64,000 nucleotides of DNA from assembly GCA_964634385.1 (NCBI GenBank), contig CAZWIZ010000005.1, positions 18,363 to 82,362 on the forward strand. The letters run 5' to 3'. Position numbers and translations under genes: made by a program. How positions within the stretch are numbered: position 1 is the stretch's first letter; the number at the start of each line of letters is the position of its first letter. Positions 43,946 to 52,196 of the stretch are shown here, piece by piece. The notes below the pieces were generated by a model, which searched no databases, was not told the DNA's origin, and saw nothing but the letters and a program-made list of their open reading frames with translations. Source of the stretch: JAFGXW01 sp964634385. Its GTDB lineage: Bacteria; Bacillota_I; Bacilli_A; Izemoplasmatales; Izemoplasmataceae.

Positions 43946-45370
43946 TTATTCCTCCTTTAATTTTTTATATAATTCAAGATATTTTAGAGCTGATTGTTTC
44001 CAACTAAAATCTTTTTCCATTCCTCTTTTTACAAGTGATTTCCATATTTTTTTATCTTGATAAACATCTATCGCGGTTTCAATAGCGTGTGATAGATCAT
44101 TTGAATTATAGTTTTCAAAGCTGAAACCTGTACCTTCTTTGGTAAATTTGTTATATGGATCAATGCTGTCTTTTAAACCACCTGTTTTTCGTACTATTGG
44201 AAGTGAACCGTATTTTAAACTAATTAATTGTGCAAGTCCACAAGGTTCAAAACGTGAAGGCATTAAAAACATATCTGTTCCAGCATATATTTTTCTAGCT
44301 AATGACTCATTATATCCAATATAAACACCAACGTTATTTGAGTATCTTTCTCTTAAATAATTATAAAAGTCTTCAATACATGAATCTCCACTACCGAGCA
44401 ATACAAATTGAAATTTATTATTAGCAATATAATCTTCAATTATTTCTTTAATTAATTCAAATCCTTTTGCTTCAGTAAGTCTAGTAACCATACTAATTAT
44501 TGGTAAATCGTTTTTTTCTAAATTAAAATAATCTCTTAAGGCTTCCTTGTTTTCTCTTTTTCCTTTTATATAATTATAAGGACTGTAGTTATATACAATG
44601 TTTGGATCTGTTTTAGGATTAAAGTTATCATAATCTACACCATTAATAATTCCAAACAATGTATCTTCTCTTGATTTTAAGATTTCGCTCATTCCAAATC
44701 CATAATAATCATATAATATTTCTTTTGAATATGTGTCAGAGACTGTAGTGACAAAATCAGCTGAATTTATACCCGATTTCAAGAAGTTAATATTATTATT
44801 GAATTCAAGTTCATTTCCAAAATCAATATTTAAATACTTTAATAGATGTTTTGAGAAAACACCTTGATAAGCAATGTTATGAATCGTAAAAATAGTTTTC
44901 ATATGTTTATATTTTTCTAAATGTTTATAATTCTTATTAAAGATATAAGGAATTAGACCAGCTGTCCAATCATTTGCGTGAATGATGTCTGGATAATAAT
45001 TAAGGTGTTCAAACATTTGCATCACTGCATTATTAAAAAATCCGTATCGTTCACCATCATCATAATGGCCGTATAATGTATCACGATAACCAAAATAGTA
45101 TTCGTTATCGATGAAATAATAGATTACTCCATCTTTTTTAATTGATTCAACACCACAATACTCTTTTTTTGGACCAACAGTTACTCGATATTTACAAAGT
45201 AGTTTCATTTCATTATTAAACTTCTCTTTTGTAACTCCATGTTTTGGTAAAACAACTCTAGTATCAATTCCAAGATTAACTAATTCTTTTGGTAAAGCTC
45301 CAAGAACATCAGCTAATCCGCCTGTTTTTGAGAAAGGGGTTGCTTCACTACCTACAAATAATATTTTCAT
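43946..45370 (-). CDS. glgA: Glycogen synthase (ADP-glucose)
   Basis: 474 residues, a GT5 family enzyme that elongates alpha-1,4-glucan. The N-terminal KTGGLADVLGALPKEL is the ADP-glucose site. IIHANDWTAGLIPY, TIHNIAYQG and the C-terminal MFLMPSRFEPCGLAQLISLKYGSLPIVRKTGGLKDS are the family landmarks. TATAAT near 45397-45402 on the - strand and GGAGGA give it its own start signals. The glgA-glgC operon implies glycogen storage, uncommon in reduced genomes. Confidence 0.96.
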   Translation of the reverse strand: MKILFVGSEATPFSKTGGLADVLGALPKELVNLGIDTRVVLPKHGVTKEKFNNEMKLLCKYRVTVGPKKEYCGVESIKKDGVIYYFIDNEYYFGYRDTLYGHYDDGERYGFFNNAVMQMFEHLNYYPDIIHANDWTAGLIPYIFNKNYKHLEKYKHMKTIFTIHNIAYQGVFSKHLLKYLNIDFGNELEFNNNINFLKSGINSADFVTTVSDTYSKEILYDYYGFGMSEILKSREDTLFGIINGVDYDNFNPKTDPNIVYNYSPYNYIKGKRENKEALRDYFNLEKNDLPIISMVTRLTEAKGFELIKEIIEDYIANNKFQFVLLGSGDSCIEDFYNYLRERYSNNVGVYIGYNESLARKIYAGTDMFLMPSRFEPCGLAQLISLKYGSLPIVRKTGGLKDSIDPYNKFTKEGTGFSFENYNSNDLSHAIETAIDVYQDKKIWKSLVKRGMEKDFSWKQSALKYLELYKKLKEE

Positions 45371-45435
45371 ACTATTCCTCCTTTTATTATCACTTTTATT
45401 ATATCAAATATTTTCATTTATTAATAATGAATTAT

Positions 45436-45470
45436 CGAAAAAAAAAAAGACATAATAAATATGCCTTTTA
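45436..45470 (-). terminator. Probable terminator of thiT
   Basis: On the - strand AAAGGCATA and TATGTCTTT pair (one G-T) and a long T run follows. It is weaker than the other terminators. Confidence 0.55.
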
Positions 45471-45998
45471 TTCGCGATTTATAATACGATCTTTTATAGC
45501 CAATCCAATAACTATACATAAAAAGATTGAAATAGACATATAAGGTAAATTATAAAAGATAAATGAATAAATAAATGCTCCTTCGGTTCCTGCGTACTGT
45601 GAAAAGAAGATTACGCCACTTAAACTATGCATTAAATATCTTAAAAACCCACCTAATAAAATTCCTTTAATAAAACTTTTATTATTCTCAAAAGCGGATT
45701 CCTTATAAATACCTGCTAAACCTAAGAAACTAAAAGCAAATAAATAATCAAAGAATATTGAACCCCAATGTATTAAGAATCCTCCTAATGCGAAGTTAAT
45801 AACTCCAAAAATAAATCCAGCAATCATTCCGTTTTTAACACCATATTTGTAAGCAATCAAGAAAATTGGTAACATTCCAATACTTGCACTACCACCTTGT
45901 GGCATATGTAGAAAAGGAATAAAAGTCGAAATTGCTTCTAGTACTGCCGCAATTGCGATTAAACTTGCGATTTCTGTGATTCTTTTTGTTTCTTTCAT
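45468..45998 (-). CDS. thiT: ECF transporter S component for thiamine
   Basis: About 176 residues with six membrane helices. The loop after helix 1, HMPQGGSASIGMLPIFLIAYKYG, matches ThiT, whose thiamine site lies there. It would work with shared EcfA/EcfT energising subunits encoded elsewhere. GGAGA lies nine bases before ATG 45998; the longer ATG at 46019 precedes that site. A TPP riboswitch directly upstream confirms the substrate. Confidence 0.94.
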   Translation of the reverse strand: MKETKRITEIASLIAIAAVLEAISTFIPFLHMPQGGSASIGMLPIFLIAYKYGVKNGMIAGFIFGVINFALGGFLIHWGSIFFDYLFAFSFLGLAGIYKESAFENNKSFIKGILLGGFLRYLMHSLSGVIFFSQYAGTEGAFIYSFIFYNLPYMSISIFLCIVIGLAIKDRIINRE

Positions 45999-46041
45999 AA
46001 TAGTTAATCTCCTTTTCAAATATTATTCTATTTTTAGACAA

Positions 46042-46160
46042 TAAAAAAATCTTTGAAAGTACCAAAGATAAGGTTTGTATTCATTTATCCTATTTTGGCA
46101 TTATCCAATAAGTTCGGTCGGCGTATACGCCCTCTCAGCTTGATTCAGCTCCCGTATTTT
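46042..46160 (-). promoter_or_regulatory. TPP riboswitch with terminator, controlling thiT
   Basis: On the - strand the conserved CTGAGAGG (near 46138-46131) and GGATAATGCC (near 46107-46098) of the TPP aptamer are both present, with the aptamer from about 46157 to 46089. A terminator follows: ATCTTTG (46069-46063), loop, CAAAGAT (46055-46049) and seven T. High TPP should therefore stop transcription of the thiamine importer. Confidence 0.93.
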
Positions 46161-46257
46161 TTATTATGGTTTATTATAACATATATAATTGGTATTTCAA
46201 TTAAAAGAATATTTTAATAGTAAATCATTTAACGATTTATTTAATTAACTTGTTATA

Positions 46258-46299
46258 TTAAAAACTAGACTTTGAGAGTTTGGGCTCAAAATCTAGTTT
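46258..46299 (-). terminator. Terminator of the pdp operon
   Basis: On the - strand AAACTAGATTTTGAG pairs with CTCAAAGTCTAGTTT (one G-T) followed by T residues. Confidence 0.85.
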
Positions 46300-46306
46300 A
46301 AATGTA

Positions 46307-47602
46307 TTAGTCAGTAATAATTTCTAAAATAATTGATTTTTTCTCTACCTTTTCTTTTATTATTACAAAAGCATCAGAAACTTCTTTTTTAATATTTTGA
46401 ATATTCTTTTTATTGTTATATAGTAGCGCTAATGTTTCTCCAATAACAACTTGGTCTCCTACCTTTTTCTTTAAAACTATTCCAACGTCAGGATCAATTG
46501 AATCATCTTTAGTTTCACGGCCAGCACCTAGTTTCATTGCTCCAATGCCGATTGCTAAAGCGTTTATTTCTTTTATATATCCTGATTTTTTCGATTTAAC
46601 CTCAATAATTTCTTTAACGTTAATAAAAGTATCTAAATCTTCTATTGTTCCACCTTGATATTTAATTAATTCCATTTGTTTATTATATGCTTCGTGATTA
46701 TTAAGTTTTTCCATAATAAGTTGTTTTGCTTCATCTATCGTATTAGTAATTCCACCACTATATACCATATAACTACCAATTGCCATACATAATTCCGTTA
46801 AATCATCTGGTCCATGACCTTCAAGAGTTTCGATTGCTTCTTTTACTTCTAGTTTATTCCCGATAGTATATCCTAGGGGTTGTGACATATCAGTGATGAA
46901 AGCAACAACCTTTTTACCAAATGAAGTACCAATATTAACCATTATTTTTGATAATTCGCGAGCATCTTCAATTGTTTTCATAAATGCACCTTCACCAACT
47001 TTGACATCTAATACAATGACATCACTTCCACTAGCTAGTTTTTTACTCATAATACTTGAGGCAATTAAAGGTATACTCGGAACTGTTGCGGTAACATCTC
47101 TTAAAGCATATAACATTTTATCAGCTGGTGTAATTTTAGCTGTTTGTCCTGCAACAGCTATTCCGATTTTATTTACTTGTTTAATAAAATCAGGAATATC
47201 AATATTAACAGATAACCCATCAATACTTTCAAGTTTATCCAATGTTCCACCAGTATGTCCTAATCCTCGCCCACTTAATTTAGCTACTTTAACACCACAA
47301 CTAGCTACTAAAGGGCCTAATACTAAAGTCGTTTTGTCTCCAACACCACCTGTGGAATGTTTGTCTACTTTAATTCCTTTGATACTACTTAAATCAATGA
47401 TTTCACCACTGTTTAAGATAGCTTTTGTTAGGGCACTACTCTCTTTATTATTCATCCCGATAAAATAAATAGCCATTAATAAACTACTCATTTGGTAATC
47501 TGGGATTTTTTTATTGACGTAATTTTCAATAATAAATTCTATTTCTTCTGTTGTAAGCGAGTAGCCATCTCTTTTCTTTTCAATAAGGTCAACCATTCTC
47601 AT
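46307..47602 (-). CDS. pdp: Pyrimidine-nucleoside phosphorylase
   Basis: About 431 residues. It splits uridine, thymidine and deoxyuridine with phosphate to give base and (deoxy)ribose-1-phosphate. VDKHSTGGVGDKTTLVLGPLVAS and SGRGLGHTGGTLDKLES are the phosphate- and nucleoside-binding signatures. It starts MRMVDLIEKKRDG like Bacillus Pdp; ATG 47602 lies nine bases after AAGGAG, whereas ATG 47611 touches it. It serves the same salvage route as deoD, deoC and the nucleoside transporter. Confidence 0.95.
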   Translation of the reverse strand: MRMVDLIEKKRDGYSLTTEEIEFIIENYVNKKIPDYQMSSLLMAIYFIGMNNKESSALTKAILNSGEIIDLSSIKGIKVDKHSTGGVGDKTTLVLGPLVASCGVKVAKLSGRGLGHTGGTLDKLESIDGLSVNIDIPDFIKQVNKIGIAVAGQTAKITPADKMLYALRDVTATVPSIPLIASSIMSKKLASGSDVIVLDVKVGEGAFMKTIEDARELSKIMVNIGTSFGKKVVAFITDMSQPLGYTIGNKLEVKEAIETLEGHGPDDLTELCMAIGSYMVYSGGITNTIDEAKQLIMEKLNNHEAYNKQMELIKYQGGTIEDLDTFINVKEIIEVKSKKSGYIKEINALAIGIGAMKLGAGRETKDDSIDPDVGIVLKKKVGDQVVIGETLALLYNNKKNIQNIKKEVSDAFVIIKEKVEKKSIILEIITD

Positions 47603-47628
47603 TTCTTTCATCTCCTTGGGTATCGTTT

Positions 47629-48471
47629 TTATTGATTATTATTTTTGCCATATTTTTTTTCAAAAATATTTAATTGCAATTGAATATCATTTTTAACTTT
47701 TATTGCAAGCTCATGACTGTTTAATTCCTTATAATCTTCATATTTTAATAATTTATGAATATGTACATAAACTTTTTGTTTTTTAAAAGGATAAGATTTT
47801 AAAATATTACTACAGTTATAGATTGTAACAACTAAAATATCAGCTTTTGGTTTAATTGCTAGTTTAAATGCACCAGGTTTAAAATCAATTAACTTATTAC
47901 CAAATGATCTCCTACCTTCTGGGAATATTCCCATTGTCATTCCATCTCTAACTTGTCTTATTCCTTTAACAATTGATTCTGCAGCACTTCTGTCAGCATA
48001 TCTTGAAATCGGAATATTTCCTAATAATAATATCCATTTTCCTATTATTGGAACGTTCATTAAGGATTCTTTTGCGATAAAATCTATATTATTATCTTTA
48101 AAGATTGGCTTCAAAACAATAATATCATAATTTTCTTGATGATTACCAATTAAAACAAATTTATCTTCAGGTATATTTTCTTTTCCTGTTGTAATAACTT
48201 TAACTCTTAAAATGTGAAGAATTAAGTAGAAAAATGAATTAACGAATTTATGGTTAAAATTATTATCAAAACTGGATCCTTTACGAATATCACCCATTAA
48301 GGTTAAAATAATTAATTGAAATATAAATGATAGAATTACTCCAATTAAAAGACTAGCAATACTTAGTAAATAAAAGCTTAATTCATTAAAACTATTAAAA
48401 TCTAATCCAAAAAGCATACTAAATAAATAAGCGATTAATACCCAAAATAAATAAAAACTTAAAATATACAT
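47629..48471 (-). CDS. plsC: 1-acyl-sn-glycerol-3-phosphate acyltransferase
   Basis: About 280 residues. It acylates lysophosphatidic acid at the membrane. Three N-terminal hydrophobic segments precede the acyltransferase domain: motif I NHQENYD (H-x4-D), motif II around GNIPISRY, and motif III FPEGRRSFG. It is longer than typical PlsC because of the extra membrane segments. ATG 48471 follows the folA stop by one base, with AAAGGA nine bases upstream inside folA. It ends the thyA-folA-plsC-pdp string. Confidence 0.88.
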   Translation of the reverse strand: MYILSFYLFWVLIAYLFSMLFGLDFNSFNELSFYLLSIASLLIGVILSFIFQLIILTLMGDIRKGSSFDNNFNHKFVNSFFYLILHILRVKVITTGKENIPEDKFVLIGNHQENYDIIVLKPIFKDNNIDFIAKESLMNVPIIGKWILLLGNIPISRYADRSAAESIVKGIRQVRDGMTMGIFPEGRRSFGNKLIDFKPGAFKLAIKPKADILVVTIYNCSNILKSYPFKKQKVYVHIHKLLKYEDYKELNSHELAIKVKNDIQLQLNIFEKKYGKNNNQ

Positions 48472-48472
48472 G

Positions 48473-48946
48473 TTATCGAATCCTTTCATAAATGGAAAAA
48501 TTTAAATCTCCATTTATTTTTTCGCTAATTTTATCGTATTTGCTATAGTCGATTTCTTTAAAAAAGACATCTCCATCAAATTCTTTATTAATATGAGTAA
48601 TATATAGTCTATCAGCAATATCTAGAGTTAAATCATATATTATTTTCCCACCAATTATAAAGATTTCTTCATCTTTTGGGAATTTTTTTAAATATGAGAC
48701 AATATCATTAGTTTTTTCAACACCTTTATATTCATAATCAGTTAATGTCGCGATAACATTTTTTCTTCCAACCAGAGGTTTTTTTAAATATGAAATAATT
48801 GATTTAAAAGTCATTTCTCCCATAATAACAGTATTATTCATAGTCATTTCTTTAAAATACTTCATATCTTCTTTATAATGCCAAGGAAGTTTATTTCCTT
48901 TGCCAATAACATTGTTTTTGCTTATTGCTACTATTAAACTAATCAT
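48473..48946 (-). CDS. folA: Dihydrofolate reductase
   Basis: 157 residues, reducing dihydrofolate produced by ThyA. ISLIVAISKNNVIGKGNKLPWHYKEDMKYFK contains the substrate loop and acid residue; VIMGEMTFKSI and IFIIGGKIIYDL are the NADPH motifs. The family MGRxTxES element is replaced by MGEMTFKS. The ATG overlaps the thyA stop in TAATG, so the two enzymes of the thymidylate cycle are translationally coupled. Confidence 0.95.
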   Translation of the reverse strand: MISLIVAISKNNVIGKGNKLPWHYKEDMKYFKEMTMNNTVIMGEMTFKSIISYLKKPLVGRKNVIATLTDYEYKGVEKTNDIVSYLKKFPKDEEIFIIGGKIIYDLTLDIADRLYITHINKEFDGDVFFKEIDYSKYDKISEKINGDLNFSIYERIR

Positions 48947-49827
48947 TAGATGCTTACCTTACCTTTAATTGAAGGATGGGGATGATAATCTGACAATGTA
49001 AAATCTTCATATTTGAAGGTTTCGATATCTTTAATATTTTTATTTAAAGTCATTTTAGGTAATGATCTTGGTACTCTAGATAATTGGAGTTTAACTTGTT
49101 TTAAATGGTCAGTATAAATATGTGCATCACCTAATGTATGGATAAACTCTCCAGGTTCTAAATTAGTTACTTGTGCAATCATTAATGTCAAAAGAGCATA
49201 ACTAGCAATGTTAAAAGGAACTCCTAAAAATGAATCAGCACTACGTTGATATAATAAACAACTCAGCTTATTGTTATTAACATAAAAATGAAACATCATA
49301 TGACAAGGTGGTAAAGCCATTTCAGGAACAAGTGGTGGATTCCAGGAATTAATTATTAATCTTCTTGAATGAGGATTGGTTTTAATATCGTGAATAACTT
49401 TTTCTAATTGATCAACATATTTACCATCAGGTCCATCAAAATGGCGCCATTGTCTACCATATACCGGACCTAAATTGCCATGTTTTTCAGCAAATAAATC
49501 ATCGTTTTTAATTTTATCAACGAATTCTTGTAGTGTTTCATGATTATAATCATCTGTTTTTTGAAAATTACGATATGGCCATTCATTCCAAATTCTAACA
49601 TTATTATCAACAAGATATTTGATATTTGTTTCTCCTTTTATAAACCAAAGAAGTTCATAAATAATTGATTTTAGATGAATTTTCTTAGTAGTAAGCAAAG
49701 GGAAACCTTTCGCTAAATCAAATCGCATTTGGTATCCAAATGTACTAATCGTCCCAGTACCTGTACGATCTTCTTTTAAAGAACCTTCATTTAAAATATG
49801 TTGTAATAAATCAAGATATTGTTTCAT
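48946..49827 (-). CDS. thyA: Thymidylate synthase
   Basis: 293 residues, converting dUMP to dTMP with methylene-tetrahydrofolate. The catalytic cysteine is C175 in ALPPCHMMFHFYV; DRTGTGTISTFG is the phosphate-binding N-terminus; RSADSFLGVPFNIASYALL follows. It is longer than the E. coli enzyme because of an insert around 85-120, as in many Firmicutes. ATG 49827 has AGAGGA about nine bases upstream; a short inverted repeat (AGAG...CTCT) could partly mask that site. Confidence 0.96.
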   Translation of the reverse strand: MKQYLDLLQHILNEGSLKEDRTGTGTISTFGYQMRFDLAKGFPLLTTKKIHLKSIIYELLWFIKGETNIKYLVDNNVRIWNEWPYRNFQKTDDYNHETLQEFVDKIKNDDLFAEKHGNLGPVYGRQWRHFDGPDGKYVDQLEKVIHDIKTNPHSRRLIINSWNPPLVPEMALPPCHMMFHFYVNNNKLSCLLYQRSADSFLGVPFNIASYALLTLMIAQVTNLEPGEFIHTLGDAHIYTDHLKQVKLQLSRVPRSLPKMTLNKNIKDIETFKYEDFTLSDYHPHPSIKGKVSI

Positions 49828-49938
49828 AGAGATCAATCCTCTCGAATTTCATTCGTTCGCAAGATTATTTTATAAAATAGAACTATAATATTATACCAAA
49901 ATATCACTTATATTGAAAGCAACAAACCAAATTAATAC

Positions 49939-49965
49939 GAAAAAAGTGCGAAAAGCACTTCTTTC
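49939..49965 (-). terminator. Terminator of ssb
   Basis: On the - strand AAGTGC and GCACTT pair around TTTTC, followed by a T run. Confidence 0.8.
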
Positions 49966-49989
49966 AATAGTGTTATTCTGGGGATAACA

Positions 49990-50322
49990 TTATTTGTCGT
50001 TTTTGGAGCTTATGAAAGTAATCTTTTCTGCAATAATTTCAGGATATGAAAATGAGTTACCATCCTTACACTCGTAATATTTTTGAGATAATCGGGCTTT
50101 AATACCTACTGTAGAACCTTTTTTACAATACTTAACAGTATTTTCAGCGATTCCACTCCATAATGTACATTTTAAGAAATCGGTATCATATTCTCCAGTT
50201 ACAGAATTTTTAAATCCTCTTTCGATGGATATGGTAATTGTTGTAACCTTTCTTCCATCATCCAATGTTTTGAGTTCTGCATCATAAACTAAACGACCTA
50301 CTAAGATAACTTGGTTTAACAT
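49990..50322 (-). CDS. ssb: Short single-stranded DNA-binding protein
   Basis: About 110 residues. The OB fold starts MLNQVILVGRLVYDAEL and includes TISIERGFKN and DFLKCTLWSGIAENTVKYCKKGS. GGAGG precedes ATG 50322. The protein ends ...FISSKNDK and lacks the acidic DDxPF-type tail that recruits repair and replication proteins. It is therefore like SsbB of Bacillus, the short accessory SSB, and a full-length SSB probably exists elsewhere. Confidence 0.92.
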   Translation of the reverse strand: MLNQVILVGRLVYDAELKTLDDGRKVTTITISIERGFKNSVTGEYDTDFLKCTLWSGIAENTVKYCKKGSTVGIKARLSQKYYECKDGNSFSYPEIIAEKITFISSKNDK

Positions 50323-50683
50323 AAAACCTCCTTTTGTATTAGTATATCTTAAATAATAAAAATTATTCATTTGCGTAATTGATAGAAAGTGTTTATAAAA
50401 AGTAATATTTTATACAAAATAATGTTTTTTCATTAAAAATATGATTGTATTATTATTTTTATTCTGTTTTTTATAAAATATAGTATTTTTTGCAAAAAAA
50501 ACTAACCTGTGTCATAAAAAGTTGATACAAATCAAAAACTATCTAGATAGAGATTGAACGGTTTTTTTGAAAAATAAGTAATAATTCACAAATAAATATT
50601 CCGAAAATAAAAAAACCGATATGGAGCATTGTTAGTTGATAAAACAGGAACTCTATCAACTAATTGCATCGAACGTCAAAAAA
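50323..50683. other. Non-coding stretch with palindromes
   Basis: About 360 bases of AT-rich sequence. CTATCTAGATAG (50539-50550) is a perfect 12-base palindrome. TTAGTTGATA (50632-50641) and TATCAACTAA (50654-50663) form a perfect ten-base hairpin with a 12-base loop and no T run. TATACT near 50342-50347 on the - strand may be the ssb -10. No gene is recognised. Confidence 0.6.
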
Positions 50684-50708
50684 AAAAGAACTTGAAAGTT
50701 CTTTTTTA
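50684..50708 (-). terminator. Terminator of the DUF3137-lemA operon
   Basis: On the - strand AAAAAAGAACTT and AAGTTCTTTTTT pair around two bases, followed by a long T run, beginning at the lemA stop. Confidence 0.88.
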
Positions 50709-51269
50709 GAAACTAATTTCAACATCTTCTCTTTTTGATATTTCTGATTCGAAAAATTCTTTCTTATTGATATTAACCATTCCAGCAACAATACTAGTAG
50801 GGAACGTAACAATCATTGAATTAATTCTTGATACATTTGAATTATAAACTCTTCTTGATGCTTGTAAATGTTCTTCAACATCAGCGATTGATTTTTGTAA
50901 ATTAGAAAATAATTTTTCAGCTTTCAATTCTGGATATGCTTCGACAGCAACATTTATTCCTGATTGAACTGCATTCATCTTTCCCATAAACTCTTGTTTT
51001 TCTTGTAAAGTTAGTGTCTTAGGTAAACCTGCACGCCATTTGGTAATATTTTCAAAAGTTTCAGCTTCATGTTTTGCATACCCTTTTACACTACCCACAA
51101 GTTTTGTTAATACATCAAAACGTTTTGTTAAAGCTACATCAATACCTGATTCTGCTTCTTCTACTTTAACTTCTAAACGTCTCAAACTGTTCATTGTACC
51201 AATATACCAAATAAGAACAATTACTACTATAACAACAATAGCTAATAAAATCATTAATCCTGGTTCCAT
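50706..51269 (-). CDS. lemA: LemA family membrane protein
   Basis: 187 residues: one N-terminal membrane helix (LMILLAIVVIVVIVLIWYIG) followed by a long helical cytoplasmic or extracytoplasmic bundle with the LemA landmarks SLRRLEVKVEEAESGIDVALTKRFDVLTKL and SRRVYNSNVSRINSMIVTFPTSIVA. The function of LemA is unknown. GGAG precedes ATG 51269. The pairing with a DUF3137 gene is conserved in many Firmicutes. Confidence 0.93.
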   Translation of the reverse strand: MEPGLMILLAIVVIVVIVLIWYIGTMNSLRRLEVKVEEAESGIDVALTKRFDVLTKLVGSVKGYAKHEAETFENITKWRAGLPKTLTLQEKQEFMGKMNAVQSGINVAVEAYPELKAEKLFSNLQKSIADVEEHLQASRRVYNSNVSRINSMIVTFPTSIVAGMVNINKKEFFESEISKREDVEISF

Positions 51270-51273
51270 TATC

Positions 51274-52143
51274 TCACTCCTTCTTAAATATATTATTATT
51301 TAATTTTAACTCTTTTACAACTTCTTGTATTACATATAAATCTTGTTTAAAACTATTAAATGTTGCTTCATTTAACACTTGAAACATTTTTAATTCGAAA
51401 GTATCTCTAAAATTATTAATACCAATATAAAGATAGTTATCAATAAATGAAAAACTTATTTTACCCTTGTTATTTTTTTCAAAATCTCGTAATGCTTCCA
51501 TCAAATGTGGAGTTAAAACATAAAAAGCGGTGTGTTCACTTGTACAATATGTTTTAAACTTTTTATTAAAGTCAACACTTTCGAGTTTAATTTTTTGGTA
51601 TTTTCTTCTCTTAACAGGTTTTCCTTTTTCAAGGACTTGAAGATAACCATCGAACGATTTATTAAATTCGAAACGGAAAATTCTTCCAAGAAAATAAGTT
51701 ACATATGTTGTTCTAGTTCCGTTATTTGTGTATTCTACATGTCTTTCTTGAAGTTTAACATCACTTGATATAAAGGAAACTCCATCCATTTTACCAGATA
51801 AAAAATCTTCTGTTGTAAAGACATCTGCTCTTTTGATAAATTCTGTATCATATACAACGCTCTGTGATAACCCTCTAGAAGGGTCAAATACTCCATCTTC
51901 AACAAAAGATTCAATTACTTCTCGCAGGACTTCAATTTTAAATCTTTTTCTAATTTTATTGAAATTTGCGATACCTATTCCTCCAAGAATCAGACCAGGT
52001 AGTATTAATAAAAGACCAATCGGACCACGATTAATAAGAATAACAAATAGGATTAATCCTAAAACTAATAAGAATCCTCCGATGATAACTTTTTTTTCAG
52101 CTTTTTTCTTTAACGATTGAAACTCTAGTAATTTGTCTTCCAT
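51274..52143 (-). CDS. DUF3137 membrane protein
   Basis: 289 residues. Two adjacent membrane helices (about 20-60, GGFLLVLGLILFVILI and GPIGLLLILPGLILGGIGI) form a hairpin near the N-terminus and the rest is a soluble domain with TYFLGRIFRFEFNKSF and CTSEHTAFYVLTPHLMEALRDF. It matches DUF3137, usually found next to lemA, and no function is established. AAGGAGG precedes the ATG, and lemA begins four bases after the stop. Confidence 0.85.
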   Translation of the reverse strand: MEDKLLEFQSLKKKAEKKVIIGGFLLVLGLILFVILINRGPIGLLLILPGLILGGIGIANFNKIRKRFKIEVLREVIESFVEDGVFDPSRGLSQSVVYDTEFIKRADVFTTEDFLSGKMDGVSFISSDVKLQERHVEYTNNGTRTTYVTYFLGRIFRFEFNKSFDGYLQVLEKGKPVKRRKYQKIKLESVDFNKKFKTYCTSEHTAFYVLTPHLMEALRDFEKNNKGKISFSFIDNYLYIGINNFRDTFELKMFQVLNEATFNSFKQDLYVIQEVVKELKLNNNIFKKE

Positions 52144-52196
52144 TACTTACCTCCTTCTTTTGTTATTTTACAACAAATAGTACTAAAAATAAACAA

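Noticed and set aside
46893..47468. 191-residue open frame on + inside pdp
   Set aside because: It lies opposite the conserved pyrimidine phosphorylase coding sequence; its hydrophobic look comes from the reverse complement.
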